Part shown: piece by piece, positions 43,701 to 51,518 of the stretch | Numbering within the stretch: position 1 is the stretch's first letter | How the letters are laid out: the number at the start of each line of letters is the position of its first letter | From: JAGGAG01 sp964638035 | GTDB lineage: Bacteria; Gemmatimonadota; Gemmatimonadetes; Gemmatimonadales; GWC2-71-9 | Reading direction: 5' to 3' | Length of the DNA stretch: 64,000 nt | Assembly (NCBI GenBank): GCA_964638035.1 | Contig: CAZWXD010000005.1 | Location: 62,001-126,000 of the forward strand | Program-made: the position numbers and the translations under genes | Notes under the pieces: generated by a model | Database searches by the model: none | What the model was told of the DNA's origin: nothing | What the model saw: only the letters and a program-made list of their open reading frames with translations

Positions 43701-44093
43701 GACCTCTACCGCCGACTGGCGCGAGCCGAGACAACCGGTGAAATTGACGGGCTGCGGGCGGAGCTTCGGGAGCGGTTTGGCCCCCTCCCGCCCGAGTCGG
43801 ATGCGTTGCTCGACATGGCCCGCCTGCGCGTGCTGGGAGCCGAGCTGGGGCTCCAGCACATCCTGCTCCGTGGGGATGAGGCGCGCCTCACCTTCCGGGG
43901 TGGGGTCTCCCCGCGGTTGGCAAAGCTGAGTGCCGCATTGGACAACGTGCAACTGGCAGCGGAGGTGCGGCGCACCGTCCCGCTGTCACTCAAGCTGGAG
44001 CGGCTGGGTGGCGAGCCGCTCATGCCATCCCTGGTCCGCGCCCTCGTGGCGGTGGCCAGCGATGGTTCGAGGGCAACCCTGGAGCGGGCCTGA
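40770..44093 (+). CDS. mfd: Transcription-repair coupling factor Mfd
   Basis: This 1107-residue ATP-driven translocase displaces stalled RNA polymerase and recruits UvrA. The order of domains fits: UvrB-like N-terminal region (residues 1-300), the RNA-polymerase interaction (CarD-like) domain starting LAQGDYVVHLDHGIGIYRG, then the helicase core with Walker A GDVGYGKTEVAVRAAFKAV, DEEHRFGVKHKE (DEExH box), TATPIPRTLH, and the MIVESGLDVPNANTMI motif. The TRCF C-terminal domain closes the protein. The ATG at 40770 overlaps the BatA stop as ATGA; earlier in-frame sequence is read inside the BatA gene and is not part of it. Confidence 0.98.
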   Translation: MSLPRLLDAFRRTARGQDLAARLPGQGSELRLGGLPGSSSAVMVAALAEANPQRLFSVVAPTPGDAERWLSDLELLLPGNVALYPQRESLGEEEPHYEIAGERIETIEALLGGRLRILVTTARALAERTAVPAALTAHRLVLERGTHLAPRALATALDRMGYRRVATVTEVAEYSVRGGIADVYGFGMAAPARIEWWDDEVSSLRGFDLTTQRSGAELDRVTVLPISVKGAGDGVDGPGAGHPAPSAPPTRSTLADLLPAGALVVLDAPGPIRDEVARAWSEAEHHLDVVRRLGEEVPAREAILAPPAVVLQGLERFARITLTEDAPQLQMGFFPPERIDRQVTRLRALLAAPPDTLILCDNEGQLERLEELLDDHGRVPLHATLAVGALDGGFVMPGLRVLTDHEVFRRARRLRRARRYRQAAPSGATGVLAQGDYVVHLDHGIGIYRGISTITVGVTTLEVAVVEYEGGDRLNVPLYRLDQLERYRSAGDDGDQPPPRLHKLGGSSWRKVREKTERAIRQMAAELLELYAQRKVAAGFAFPPDTRWQRELESSFLYEDTPDQRRATQDIKRDMEQALPMDRLLVGDVGYGKTEVAVRAAFKAVQGGKQVAVLVPTTILAEQHGRTFAERLADYPVRVEVLSRFRTAKDQKAALARLAQGEIDVMIGTHRLLSPDVAFRDLGLLIVDEEHRFGVKHKERLKALRLAVDVLTLTATPIPRTLHLSLAGLRDLTLIETPPRDRSPILTFVEPWDDALLEEAMARELDRGGQVFFVHNRIETIETIAARVRALLPRARVGVVHGQMASAPLEAVMQRFVAGEIDVLVTTMIVESGLDVPNANTMIVHDAQRMGLAQLYQLRGRVGRSHRRAYCYLIVPEMVDPDAEERLKVLEHHTDLGAGYRVALKDMELRGAGNLLGAEQSGHAHAVGFDLYLRWLEETVEALRGAGGRAVRQPPEIVLDGSAHLPDAYVADDDTKLDLYRRLARAETTGEIDGLRAELRERFGPLPPESDALLDMARLRVLGAELGLQHILLRGDEARLTFRGGVSPRLAKLSAALDNVQLAAEVRRTVPLSLKLERLGGEPLMPSLVRALVAVASDGSRATLERA

Positions 44094-44119
44094 GCCCGCA
44101 CGCAACGACTGGAGAGGGC

Positions 44120-45556
44120 ATGCGGCGATCGGTGCTGGTGCTGGCGATGGTGGTGGTGGCAGGCTGCGGCAAGGCGAAGCTCACGGACCCGGACACGGTG
44201 GCCAAGGTGGGCAACGCGTCCCTCTCGGCCGAGCAGCTGGCGAAGTTCCTGTCCACGGCCAAGGGCACGCAGCTCAACGAGGAGTCGGCCGACTTCATCA
44301 CCAACGTCTGGGTGGACTACACGGTGTTCGCGCAGGCCGCGGCGCGGGGCGACAACCTCGCCGACTCGGCCACGGTCGCCCAGGCGATGTGGCCGCAGAT
44401 CACCGAGCTCAAGGCGACCATCTGGCACGACACGCTGCTCGGCCGGCGGCTCCAGATCAGCGATGCCGACGTGCAGGCGCAGTATGACAAGGGCGAGAAC
44501 CGCCTCTTCCAGCACATGCTGTGGCGGCTGGAGCCCGGCGCCACGCCGGAGCAGAAGGCCGGGGCGCGCCGGCAGGCGACGGCCGGGCTCGCCAGGGTGA
44601 AGGGGGGCGCCAACTTCGCCGAGCTGGCGAAGAAGGAGTCGCAGGATCCGGGCAGCGCGCGGGATGGCGGCTACCTCCCGGCGGGCCCCATGGGCCGCTT
44701 CGTGCCGCCGTTCGACTCGGCCGCCTGGAAGCTGGCGCCGGGCGAGATCTCCGGGGTGGTGGAATCACCCTTCGGCTATCACGTCATCCGGCGGCCGCCG
44801 TTCGAGGAGGTGAAGGATCGCTTCAAGGACATCATGGGGCAGGCCGAGGCGTTCCGGCTCGACTCCATCTACATGGACAGCCTGGCGATGTCGAAGAAGC
44901 TCACGGTCAAGGCCGATGCGCCGAAGCTCATGAAGGATGCGATCGGCGCACCGGACGAGCACGCGAAGTCCGGCAAGGTGCTGGCCACGTACACCGGCGG
45001 CACCGTGACGGTGCAGCAGTTCCTGCGCTGGGTCCGGGTGCTCCCGCCGCAGGTCACCTCCCAGCTCAAGGCCGCGCCGGACAGCTCGCTCAGCCGCTTT
45101 GCGAAGATCCTCGGGACCAACCTCCTGCTGATCGACCAGGCCGACTCCGCCGGCATCGGTATCCCGGCCGACCAGTGGCAGGCCCTGTCCAGCGCATTCG
45201 CCGGACAGGTGGACAGCCTGAAGGCCGACATGGGCCTTGCCGGGATTGCCGACTCGACCAGCAGCGCCTCGGAGCGGGCGACGGCGGCCGGGCTCAAGGT
45301 GGACACCTACTTCAACGCGATCGTGAGCGGGACGCAGAGAATGCGTCCCGTGCCGGGCTCGCTGGCGGCGGCGCTTCGGGAGAAGGCCGACGTGGCGTTC
45401 AGCGCGGCGGGCACGAAGAAGGCCCTCGAGATCGCGCGGGCGGCGCAGGCCAGGCGTGATTCCACGGCCCCCGCGGCGACGTCGATGCCGGCAGCGCCCG
45501 GGACGGCCACGCCGGCCCCGACGGCGCCAGCCACCCCGCCCGCCGCGGGACGCTGA
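44120..45556 (+). CDS. Parvulin-type peptidyl-prolyl isomerase lipoprotein (PrsA/SurA-like)
   Basis: This 478-residue protein has a lipoprotein signal (VLVLAMVVVAGC, Cys about 16) and a SurA_N-like helical segment (residues 25-125). It continues with a rotamase domain of the PpiC type: FAELAKKESQDPGSARDGGYLPAGPMGRFVPPFDSAAWKL, followed by SPFGYHVIRR. The C-terminal part is helical and ends in a Pro/Ala-rich tail. It probably assists folding of exported or outer-membrane proteins in the periplasm. The ribosome-binding site GGAGAGG is present. It follows mfd by 26 bases and is followed by a second isomerase 20 bases later. Confidence 0.9.
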   Translation: MRRSVLVLAMVVVAGCGKAKLTDPDTVAKVGNASLSAEQLAKFLSTAKGTQLNEESADFITNVWVDYTVFAQAAARGDNLADSATVAQAMWPQITELKATIWHDTLLGRRLQISDADVQAQYDKGENRLFQHMLWRLEPGATPEQKAGARRQATAGLARVKGGANFAELAKKESQDPGSARDGGYLPAGPMGRFVPPFDSAAWKLAPGEISGVVESPFGYHVIRRPPFEEVKDRFKDIMGQAEAFRLDSIYMDSLAMSKKLTVKADAPKLMKDAIGAPDEHAKSGKVLATYTGGTVTVQQFLRWVRVLPPQVTSQLKAAPDSSLSRFAKILGTNLLLIDQADSAGIGIPADQWQALSSAFAGQVDSLKADMGLAGIADSTSSASERATAAGLKVDTYFNAIVSGTQRMRPVPGSLAAALREKADVAFSAAGTKKALEIARAAQARRDSTAPAATSMPAAPGTATPAPTAPATPPAAGR

Positions 45557-45576
45557 CCCGGGCCCGGAGCCAGACG

Positions 45577-46968
45577 GTGCGGGCGGCGTGGCTCGGGATG
45601 CTGGTGGCGGCCGTTCTGGCCGCCCCGGCGTCCGCACAGGACTCGGTCACGGCACCGCCCGGGCAGGGCCAGCTGGCGCCGCCCTCGCCGCAGGTTCCCG
45701 CAGTGTCCCCGTCCGCTGCGCCGTCGCGCGCGGTGGACCGCATCGTGGCGGTGGTGGGGCGCCAGCCGATCCTCCAGTCGATGCTGGACGAGCAGGTCTT
45801 CACTTACGCATCGCAGGGTGGCGGCGCGGGCATGACCACGGCCGCGGATACCGCGCGCGTGCGGAAGCAGATGCTGGAGGAGCTCATCGACGATGAGCTC
45901 CTCTACCAGGAGGCCCAGCGCGACACCTCGATCGTGGTGACCGACCAGGAGATTGCCGAGCAGGTCGATGGCAACATGCGCGACGTGCGGAAGCGCTTCA
46001 CCACCGAGGACGCCTTCCAGGCCGAGCTGGCCACCGCCGGCTTCGCCTCCATCGACGAGTACCGCCGCTTCCTCACCGACCAGGCCCGCCGCGACCTCTA
46101 CAAGAACCGCCTGCGCCAGAAGTTGAGTGAGAGCGGCAAGCTCAAGCCCATCCAGCCCACCGAGAAGGAGATGCGCGCCTTCTTCGATGAGCGAAAGGGG
46201 CAGTTCGGTTCGCGGCCCGCCACGCTGAGCTTCCGGCAGGTCATCGTGGCCCCGCGACCCACGGCCGCGGCCAGGGCCAGGGCCCTCCAGATTGCCGACT
46301 CCATCGCCGCCGCGCTGCGCGCCGGGGCGGACTTCGCGACGGCCGCGCGCCGCTTCTCCGCCGACCCGGGGTCACGCGAGCGCGGCGGCGACCTGGGCTG
46401 GGCACGGCGGGGACTGTTCGTCCCCGAGTTCGAGCGGGTGGCCTTCAACCTCAAGATTGGCCAGGTCTCCGACCCGGTCGAGACGCCCTTCGGGTTTCAC
46501 ATCATCCAGGTCATGCGCACGCAGCCGGGCGAGGTGCAGGCCCGCCACATCCTCATTGCGCCCGAACTCACCGAGGCTGACGTGGACAGCGCGCAGGTTT
46601 ACGCGACCCGCGCCTACGCCGCGCTCGTGGCCGGTGCCTCGATCGACTCGCTGCAGCGGCGCTATGGCGACCCGTCGGAGGAGCGCGAGGCCTCCAATGT
46701 CCCGCTGGACAAGCTGCCCGAGCTCTACCGGGAGGCATTGCAGGCCGTGCCGGACACCGCCACGGTGCTCCCACCCTTTGCGCTCGAGGCGCCGGGCGGG
46801 GCGCGCAAGTTCGCCGTGATCCAGGTGGTGGAGCGCCGCCCGGAAGGGGAGATCCGCTACGAGGACGTGCGCGATCGTGTCCGGTCGGTGCTCTCCGAGG
46901 AGCTGGCGCTCCGCAAGTACGTCGAGCGGCTGCGCCGCGCCACCTACGTGGACGTCAGGCTGGGGTGA
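45577..46968 (+). CDS. surA: SurA-like periplasmic peptidyl-prolyl isomerase
   Basis: This 463-residue exported protein has a signal peptide (LVAAVLAAPASAQD) and a SurA_N domain with VDRIVAVVGRQPILQSMLDEQV. It has two rotamase regions: LSFRQVIVAP...FATAARRFSADPGSRERGGDLGWARRGLFVPEFERVAFNLKIGQVSDPVETPFGFHIIQV, and a weaker second (ARHILIAPEL). This is the outer-membrane protein chaperone layout. The GTG start follows the PrsA-like gene by 20 bases, and its TGA overlaps the pdxA GTG. The surA-pdxA neighbourhood supports the symbol. Confidence 0.88.
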   Translation: MRAAWLGMLVAAVLAAPASAQDSVTAPPGQGQLAPPSPQVPAVSPSAAPSRAVDRIVAVVGRQPILQSMLDEQVFTYASQGGGAGMTTAADTARVRKQMLEELIDDELLYQEAQRDTSIVVTDQEIAEQVDGNMRDVRKRFTTEDAFQAELATAGFASIDEYRRFLTDQARRDLYKNRLRQKLSESGKLKPIQPTEKEMRAFFDERKGQFGSRPATLSFRQVIVAPRPTAAARARALQIADSIAAALRAGADFATAARRFSADPGSRERGGDLGWARRGLFVPEFERVAFNLKIGQVSDPVETPFGFHIIQVMRTQPGEVQARHILIAPELTEADVDSAQVYATRAYAALVAGASIDSLQRRYGDPSEEREASNVPLDKLPELYREALQAVPDTATVLPPFALEAPGGARKFAVIQVVERRPEGEIRYEDVRDRVRSVLSEELALRKYVERLRRATYVDVRLG

Positions 46969-47888
46969 CACCCCGGCTGGCGGTGACGCTCGGCGACCCG
47001 CGCGGGATCGGGCCCGAGATCACGCGGGCCGCCCTCGGGAGCAGCACGGGCGCCGACATCACCGTGGTTGGCCCCGACGACCTCCTCGGTAGCGTGCCTG
47101 CCGCGCAACACGTGGGCGTCGGCACCTGGGGCCAGGGCAGCGGCGACGCCCCTGACCACGCGCGCACGAGGCGCGCAGGACTCCTGGCAGGGCGGGCCAT
47201 CGAGGCCGCCGCACGCCTCGCCCTGGAGGGGACGGTGGACGGCATCGTCACCGCCCCGGCGAGCAAGCACGCCCTGCACGCCGCGGGCTATCCCTGGCCG
47301 GGGCACACCGAGTGGCTGGCGCACCTGGCGGGCGATGTCGACGTCGCCATGATGCTGGCATCGGAGCGCCTGCGCGTGGTGCTGGTGACCACCCACGTGG
47401 CCTTCCGCGATGTCCTGGCGCACCTCACCACCGACCGCATCGTCCGCACGGCCAGCATCACGGCGCAGGGGCTCACCCGCTGGTGGGGGATCGCCGAGCC
47501 CCGGCTGGCCCTCTGTGCGGTGAACCCGCATGCCGGGGACGGCGGAATCTTCGGCGACGAGGAGGCCAGGGTGCTGGCCCCCGCCGCGCGAGCGGCCGGC
47601 GTCACGGGGCCGCTTCCGGCAGACACGGTGTTCGTGCGGGCGATGCGGGGAGAGTTCGACGCGGTGCTGGCACCCTACCACGACGTGGGCATGACCGCCA
47701 TCAAGGTCGCGAGCTTCGGCGACGCGGTGAACGTCACCCTGGGCCTGCCCTTTGTGCGCACCAGCCCCGACCACGGTACGGCGTTCGACATTGCGGGGCA
47801 GGGAAAGGCCGACCCGTCGAGCATGCGCCGCGCCGTGGAGCTGGCCGCCGCCCAGGCCTTACGCGCCGGCGGGGCCCGCGTGGGCTGA
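46965..47888 (+). CDS. pdxA: 4-hydroxythreonine-4-phosphate dehydrogenase (PdxA)
   Basis: This 307-residue cytoplasmic enzyme oxidises 4-phosphohydroxy-L-threonine in the DXP-dependent vitamin B6 (pyridoxal phosphate) pathway. Signatures: LAVTLGDPRGIGPEI at the start, IVTAPASKHALHAAG, PWPGHTEWLA, LVTTHVAFRDV, NPHAGDGGIFGDEE, LAPYHDVGMTAIKV and RTSPDHGTAFDIAGQG, covering the metal-ligand histidines. GTG start overlaps the surA stop as GTGA. Its last 30 bases overlap the convergent CorC-like gene. Confidence 0.96.
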   Translation: MTPRLAVTLGDPRGIGPEITRAALGSSTGADITVVGPDDLLGSVPAAQHVGVGTWGQGSGDAPDHARTRRAGLLAGRAIEAAARLALEGTVDGIVTAPASKHALHAAGYPWPGHTEWLAHLAGDVDVAMMLASERLRVVLVTTHVAFRDVLAHLTTDRIVRTASITAQGLTRWWGIAEPRLALCAVNPHAGDGGIFGDEEARVLAPAARAAGVTGPLPADTVFVRAMRGEFDAVLAPYHDVGMTAIKVASFGDAVNVTLGLPFVRTSPDHGTAFDIAGQGKADPSSMRRAVELAAAQALRAGGARVG

Positions 47889-49187
47889 CGGCCTGGCCAG
47901 GCGCACCGTCTCGACCCGCCGGCCGGCCATCGACACGACCTCGAAGGTGAACCCACCGAGCTGGACCGAATCCCCCGCCCGCGGGAGCCGGCCCAGCTGG
48001 CCGAAGATGATCCCCCCGATCGTGGTGTAGTCCGTGTCGTCCAGCGACGCCTCGTGCTCGGTGTTGAACTGGGTGATCGGCATCGCCCCATCGAGCAGGG
48101 TGCCGGCATCGTCGGAGGCCGGGGTGTCGGGCTGGTCGTGCTCGTCGAAGATCGGGCCCACGATCTCCTCCAGCAGGTCCTCCATCGTCACCAGCCCGGC
48201 CGTCCCGCCGTACTCATCCAGCACGACCGCGAAGTGGGTCTTGAGCCGCTTCATGTCGGCCAGCACATCCTCCACCTCGCGCGTGCCGGGCACGAAGAGC
48301 GGCGGCCGCATGATGGAGCGGAGCGGCGCCTGGGACCGGGTCCGCAGGGCCGAGAGGATGTCCTTGGCCAGCGCCACCCCCACGATCTCATCCAGGCTGT
48401 CGGTGTAGACGGGGTAGCGCGACCGGCGCGCCTCGACCACCTGGTCGGCGGCCTCCGCCATCGTCAGGTCGGCTTCCAGCGCGATGATGTCGGTGCGCGG
48501 GGTCATCACCTCCTCGGCCGTCTTCTCCGTGAACTCGAAGACCCCCTCGAGGAGGCGCGCATCCTCCTGCTGCAGGGAACCGGCCTCCTGGCTTTGCTCC
48601 ACCAGGATGCGGATCTCCTCCGGGGAGTGCAGCCGCTCGTGGTCCCCGGGTGAGCGGATCCCCGCCACCCGCAGGAGCCAGTTCGCGGTCCCGTTCAGCA
48701 CCGCGATGGCCGGGGCCATGATCCAGGCGAAGCCCATCAGGGGGATGACCACCCAGCCGCTCACCTGCTCGGGATAGAGCAGGGCCAGCGCCTTGGGGAC
48801 CAGCTCGCCCAGGATGATGTGCAGCACGGTGATGATCGTGAACGCCACGGCCACCGCCACCGTGTGGGTGGCCATGGTGGCCAGGGACCCCGGGAGCCAC
48901 GCAAACGCCCCCGCCACCAGGTGGGCCAGGGCCGGCTCGCCAATCCAGCCCAGCCCCAGGGAGGCCAGGGTGATGCCCAGCTGGGTGGCCGAGATGTAGC
49001 GGTCGAGCTTCTGGACGGCGCGGCGTGCCAGCCTGGCCTTGCCGTCCCCGCCCCGGGAGAGTTCGTCGAGTCGCGTCCGCCGGGCGCCCACCAGGGCGAA
49101 CTCCGCGGCCACGAAGAAGGCATTGGCGAGGACAAGGAGGAGGACGGCGAAGAGGCCGGCCGCCACGCCGCCCTGACTGGTATCCAT
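47859..49187 (-). CDS. CorC/hemolysin C family transporter-like protein
   Basis: This 442-residue inner-membrane protein has an N-terminal CNNM (DUF21) domain with about four helices (residues 8-190, FAVLLLVLANAFFVAAEFALV and LHIILGELVPKALALLYPE), a CBS pair (about 205-335, with EVMTPRTDIIAL and FAVVLDEYGGTAGLVTMEDLLEEIVG), and a CorC_HlyC C-terminal domain. The family is linked to Mg2+/Co2+ homeostasis. The ATG at 49187 opens the first helix; the reading frame is open further upstream only as antisense of typA. TACCCT lies 8 bases before the start, but no -35 fits. It converges with pdxA. Confidence 0.93.
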   Translation of the reverse strand: MDTSQGGVAAGLFAVLLLVLANAFFVAAEFALVGARRTRLDELSRGGDGKARLARRAVQKLDRYISATQLGITLASLGLGWIGEPALAHLVAGAFAWLPGSLATMATHTVAVAVAFTIITVLHIILGELVPKALALLYPEQVSGWVVIPLMGFAWIMAPAIAVLNGTANWLLRVAGIRSPGDHERLHSPEEIRILVEQSQEAGSLQQEDARLLEGVFEFTEKTAEEVMTPRTDIIALEADLTMAEAADQVVEARRSRYPVYTDSLDEIVGVALAKDILSALRTRSQAPLRSIMRPPLFVPGTREVEDVLADMKRLKTHFAVVLDEYGGTAGLVTMEDLLEEIVGPIFDEHDQPDTPASDDAGTLLDGAMPITQFNTEHEASLDDTDYTTIGGIIFGQLGRLPRAGDSVQLGGFTFEVVSMAGRRVETVRLARPSAHAGPAGA

Positions 49188-49266
49188 ATGCGGCAAGGGT
49201 AACCACGTCCGGGGAGGCCCGCGACCCTTGCCCGGGGCGGCGGGACCGGCCCTGCCAGGACCCCGC

Positions 49267-49295
49267 TTGCGGGGCTTCCCGGGGCTGCCTATATA
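49267..49295 (+). promoter_or_regulatory. Promoter of typA
   Basis: -35 TTGCGG (49267-49272), 17-base spacer, -10 TATATA (49290-49295). The leader before GTG at 49353 is about 50 bases, unlike the leaderless genes here. Nearby CCCCGC/GCGGGG repeats could fold but are not clearly a regulator. Confidence 0.7.
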
Positions 49296-49352
49296 TGCGC
49301 CGCTTGAGGCCCCATCGGGGCAGGCACGGGTTACTTGCAGGGGAAGCAGGCT

Positions 49353-51200
49353 GTGATTCGCAACATCGCCATCATCGCGCACGTCGACCACGGCAAGACC
49401 ACCCTGGTGGACCAGATGCTCCGCCAGGCGGGCGCGTTCCGCGCCAACCAGCAGGTCGAGGAGCGGGTCATGGACTCGAATCCGCTCGAGCGGGAGCGGG
49501 GGATCACGATCCTGGCCAAGAACACCGCCGTCAACTGGCATGGCACCAAGATCAACATCGTGGACACCCCCGGGCACGCCGACTTCGGGGGCGAAGTGGA
49601 GCGGATCCTCCGCATGGTGGACGGTTTCGTGCTGCTGGTGGACGCCGCCGAGGGCCCGATGCCGCAGACCCGCTTCGTGACCCGCAAGGCGCTGGCGCTC
49701 GGGCTCCGGCCCATTGTGGCCATCAACAAGATCGACCGGTCCGACGCCGAGCCGCTCCGGGTGCACGACGAGGTTCTCGGGCTCTTCATCGACCTCGAGG
49801 CAACCCACGAGCAGCTCGACGCCCCGTTCCTCTACACCTCCAGCCGGGCCGGCACGGCCACCCCCGAGCTGGAGCACCCGGGTACCAACCTGGCCCCGCT
49901 CTTCCAGGCGGTGCTGGATCACGTCCCGCCGCCGGCGGGCGATCCCGACGGGCCGTTCCAGATGCTGGTTTCCACACTGGACTTCTCCACGTTCCTGGGC
50001 CGGATCGCCATCGGGCGTATCGAGCGCGGCCGCGTGCATGCAGGCGACCAGGTGGCCCTGCTCCCCATGGGCGAGCCGGGCATGGTCGGCGACGAGTCGG
50101 TGGAAAAGGGCCGGGTCACCAAGCTCTACACCTTCGACGGGCTGAACCGGGTCGAGGTGGACACGGCGGTGGCCGGCGACATCGTGGCGTTGGCCGGCTT
50201 CGAGGGGATCGAGATCGGCAAGACCTTCACCGCGGTCGACCACCCCGAGCGCCTGCGCGGGATTGCGGTGGAGGAGCCCACCATCTCGGTGGACTTCATC
50301 GTGAACAACAGCCCGTTCGCCGGCCGCGAGGGCAAGTACGTGACCAGCCGGCAGCTCCGGGATCGCCTCTTCCGGGAACTGGAGCGGAACGTCGCGCTCA
50401 AGGTGGAGCCGACCGACAGCCCCGACACCCATGCCGTCTCCGGGCGGGGCGAGCTGCACCTCGGCATCCTGATGGAGACGATGCGCCGCGAGGGCTTCGA
50501 GTTCCAGGTCTCGCGCCCCCGGGTCATCACCCGGACGGGGCCGCAGGGCGAGCGGCTCGAGCCGTATGAGGAATTGACCATCGACGTGGCCGAGGAGTAC
50601 ATGGGCGTCGTGATGGAACGGCTCGGGCCGCGGCGTGCCGAAATGACGGAGATGAAGAACAACGGCGGGGGGATGGTCCGGCTCACCTTCCGGATCCCGT
50701 CCCGCGGCCTGTTCGGCTACCGGTCGGAGTTCATGACCGACACCCGCGGCACCGGCCTCATCAACCACCGCTTCCTGGAGTACGGGCCCTGGGCGGGACC
50801 GCTCGCGGGCCGGAAGCGCGGGGTCCTGGTGGCGGACCGTGAGGGTGCCGTGGTGGCCTTTGCGCTCGGGAACCTGCAGGAGCGGGCCCAGATGTTCGTG
50901 GCACCCGGCGACCTGGTGTACGAGGGGATGGTCTCGGGGGAGAACTCGCGCCCGGGCGACCTCGACGTGAACGTCACCAAGGAGAAGAAGCTCACCAACA
51001 TGCGTGCATCCGGCTCGGACGAGAACGTCCTCCTCGAGCCACCGCGCCAGATCACGCTGGAGTACGCCATGGAGTACATCGAGGAGGACGAGCTGATCGA
51101 GGTCACGCCCCGGGCCATCCGGCTCCGGAAGCGTGCCCTTGAGGCCACCGAGCGCAGGAAGGCTGCCCGGGCTGCCGCCCGGGTGGCAGACGCGTCATGA
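49353..51200 (+). CDS. typA: Translational GTPase TypA/BipA
   Basis: This 615-residue ribosome-associated GTPase takes part in 50S assembly and stress adaptation. The motifs are AHVDHGKTTLVDQML (G1), ERGITIL (G2), DTPGHADFGGEVER (G3) and NKIDRSDAEP (G4), then EF-G-like domains and the TypA C-terminal region with KNVTKEKKLTNMRASGSDE-type sequence. The GTG at 49353 matches the family start (IRNIAIIAHVDHG); a TTG at 49335 would only add six residues. Its TGA overlaps the start of the acidic protein. Confidence 0.97.
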   Translation: MIRNIAIIAHVDHGKTTLVDQMLRQAGAFRANQQVEERVMDSNPLERERGITILAKNTAVNWHGTKINIVDTPGHADFGGEVERILRMVDGFVLLVDAAEGPMPQTRFVTRKALALGLRPIVAINKIDRSDAEPLRVHDEVLGLFIDLEATHEQLDAPFLYTSSRAGTATPELEHPGTNLAPLFQAVLDHVPPPAGDPDGPFQMLVSTLDFSTFLGRIAIGRIERGRVHAGDQVALLPMGEPGMVGDESVEKGRVTKLYTFDGLNRVEVDTAVAGDIVALAGFEGIEIGKTFTAVDHPERLRGIAVEEPTISVDFIVNNSPFAGREGKYVTSRQLRDRLFRELERNVALKVEPTDSPDTHAVSGRGELHLGILMETMRREGFEFQVSRPRVITRTGPQGERLEPYEELTIDVAEEYMGVVMERLGPRRAEMTEMKNNGGGMVRLTFRIPSRGLFGYRSEFMTDTRGTGLINHRFLEYGPWAGPLAGRKRGVLVADREGAVVAFALGNLQERAQMFVAPGDLVYEGMVSGENSRPGDLDVNVTKEKKLTNMRASGSDENVLLEPPRQITLEYAMEYIEEDELIEVTPRAIRLRKRALEATERRKAARAAARVADAS

Positions 51201-51454
51201 TCACGCGGGACCTTACCCCTTCACCGATGGCGGAGGAGCACATGCTGGCCAGCGTCACGTCGTTGGGCGACCTCACAATGCGTCGGCGGTTCGACGAGGA
51301 TGGGGATGAGTTCGACGACGACACCTTCACGTTCGACGACGACGAGGAAGACGAGGACTCGGAGGGCGACGAGGACGAGGACGACGAGCTGGACGAGGAC
51401 GACGACGAGGACCTCGACCTGGACGACATCGACGAGGACGACGAGGACCGGTAG
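51197..51454 (+). CDS. Small extremely acidic (Asp/Glu-rich) protein, unknown function
   Basis: I do not recognise this 85-residue protein. The first 31 residues are ordinary (with MLASVTSLGDLTMRRR just before the tract), and the last 54 are about three-quarters Asp/Glu (40 of 54), broken by a short TFTF and three Leu. It is probably disordered. The ATG overlaps the typA stop as ATGA, so it may be cotranslated with TypA; an ATG at 51227 is an alternative. The repetitive gac/gag codons give a strongly purine-rich strand. Possible roles are binding cations, basic ribosomal parts or rRNA-associated proteins, but nothing confirms this. Confidence 0.6.
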   Translation: MITRDLTPSPMAEEHMLASVTSLGDLTMRRRFDEDGDEFDDDTFTFDDDEEDEDSEGDEDEDDELDEDDDEDLDLDDIDEDDEDR

Positions 51455-51464
51455 CCCGGACGGC

Positions 51465-51504
51465 GCCGCCTGGTGCGTGCCACGACGGCATGACGCCAGG
51501 CGGC
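51465..51504. terminator. Inverted repeat between convergent genes
   Basis: GCCGCCTGG (51465-51473) pairs with CCAGGCGGC (51496-51504), with a smaller internal TGCC/GGCA pairing in the 22-base loop. It sits between the acidic-protein stop and the PPK2 stop. No U-tract, so it is a candidate bidirectional terminator only. Confidence 0.5.
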
Positions 51505-51518
51505 CGCACCCCGCAGGT

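Noticed and set aside
51300..51450. Gac/gag-rich stretch as a non-coding satellite
   Set aside because: It stays in frame as an acidic protein coupled to typA and ends in a normal stop.
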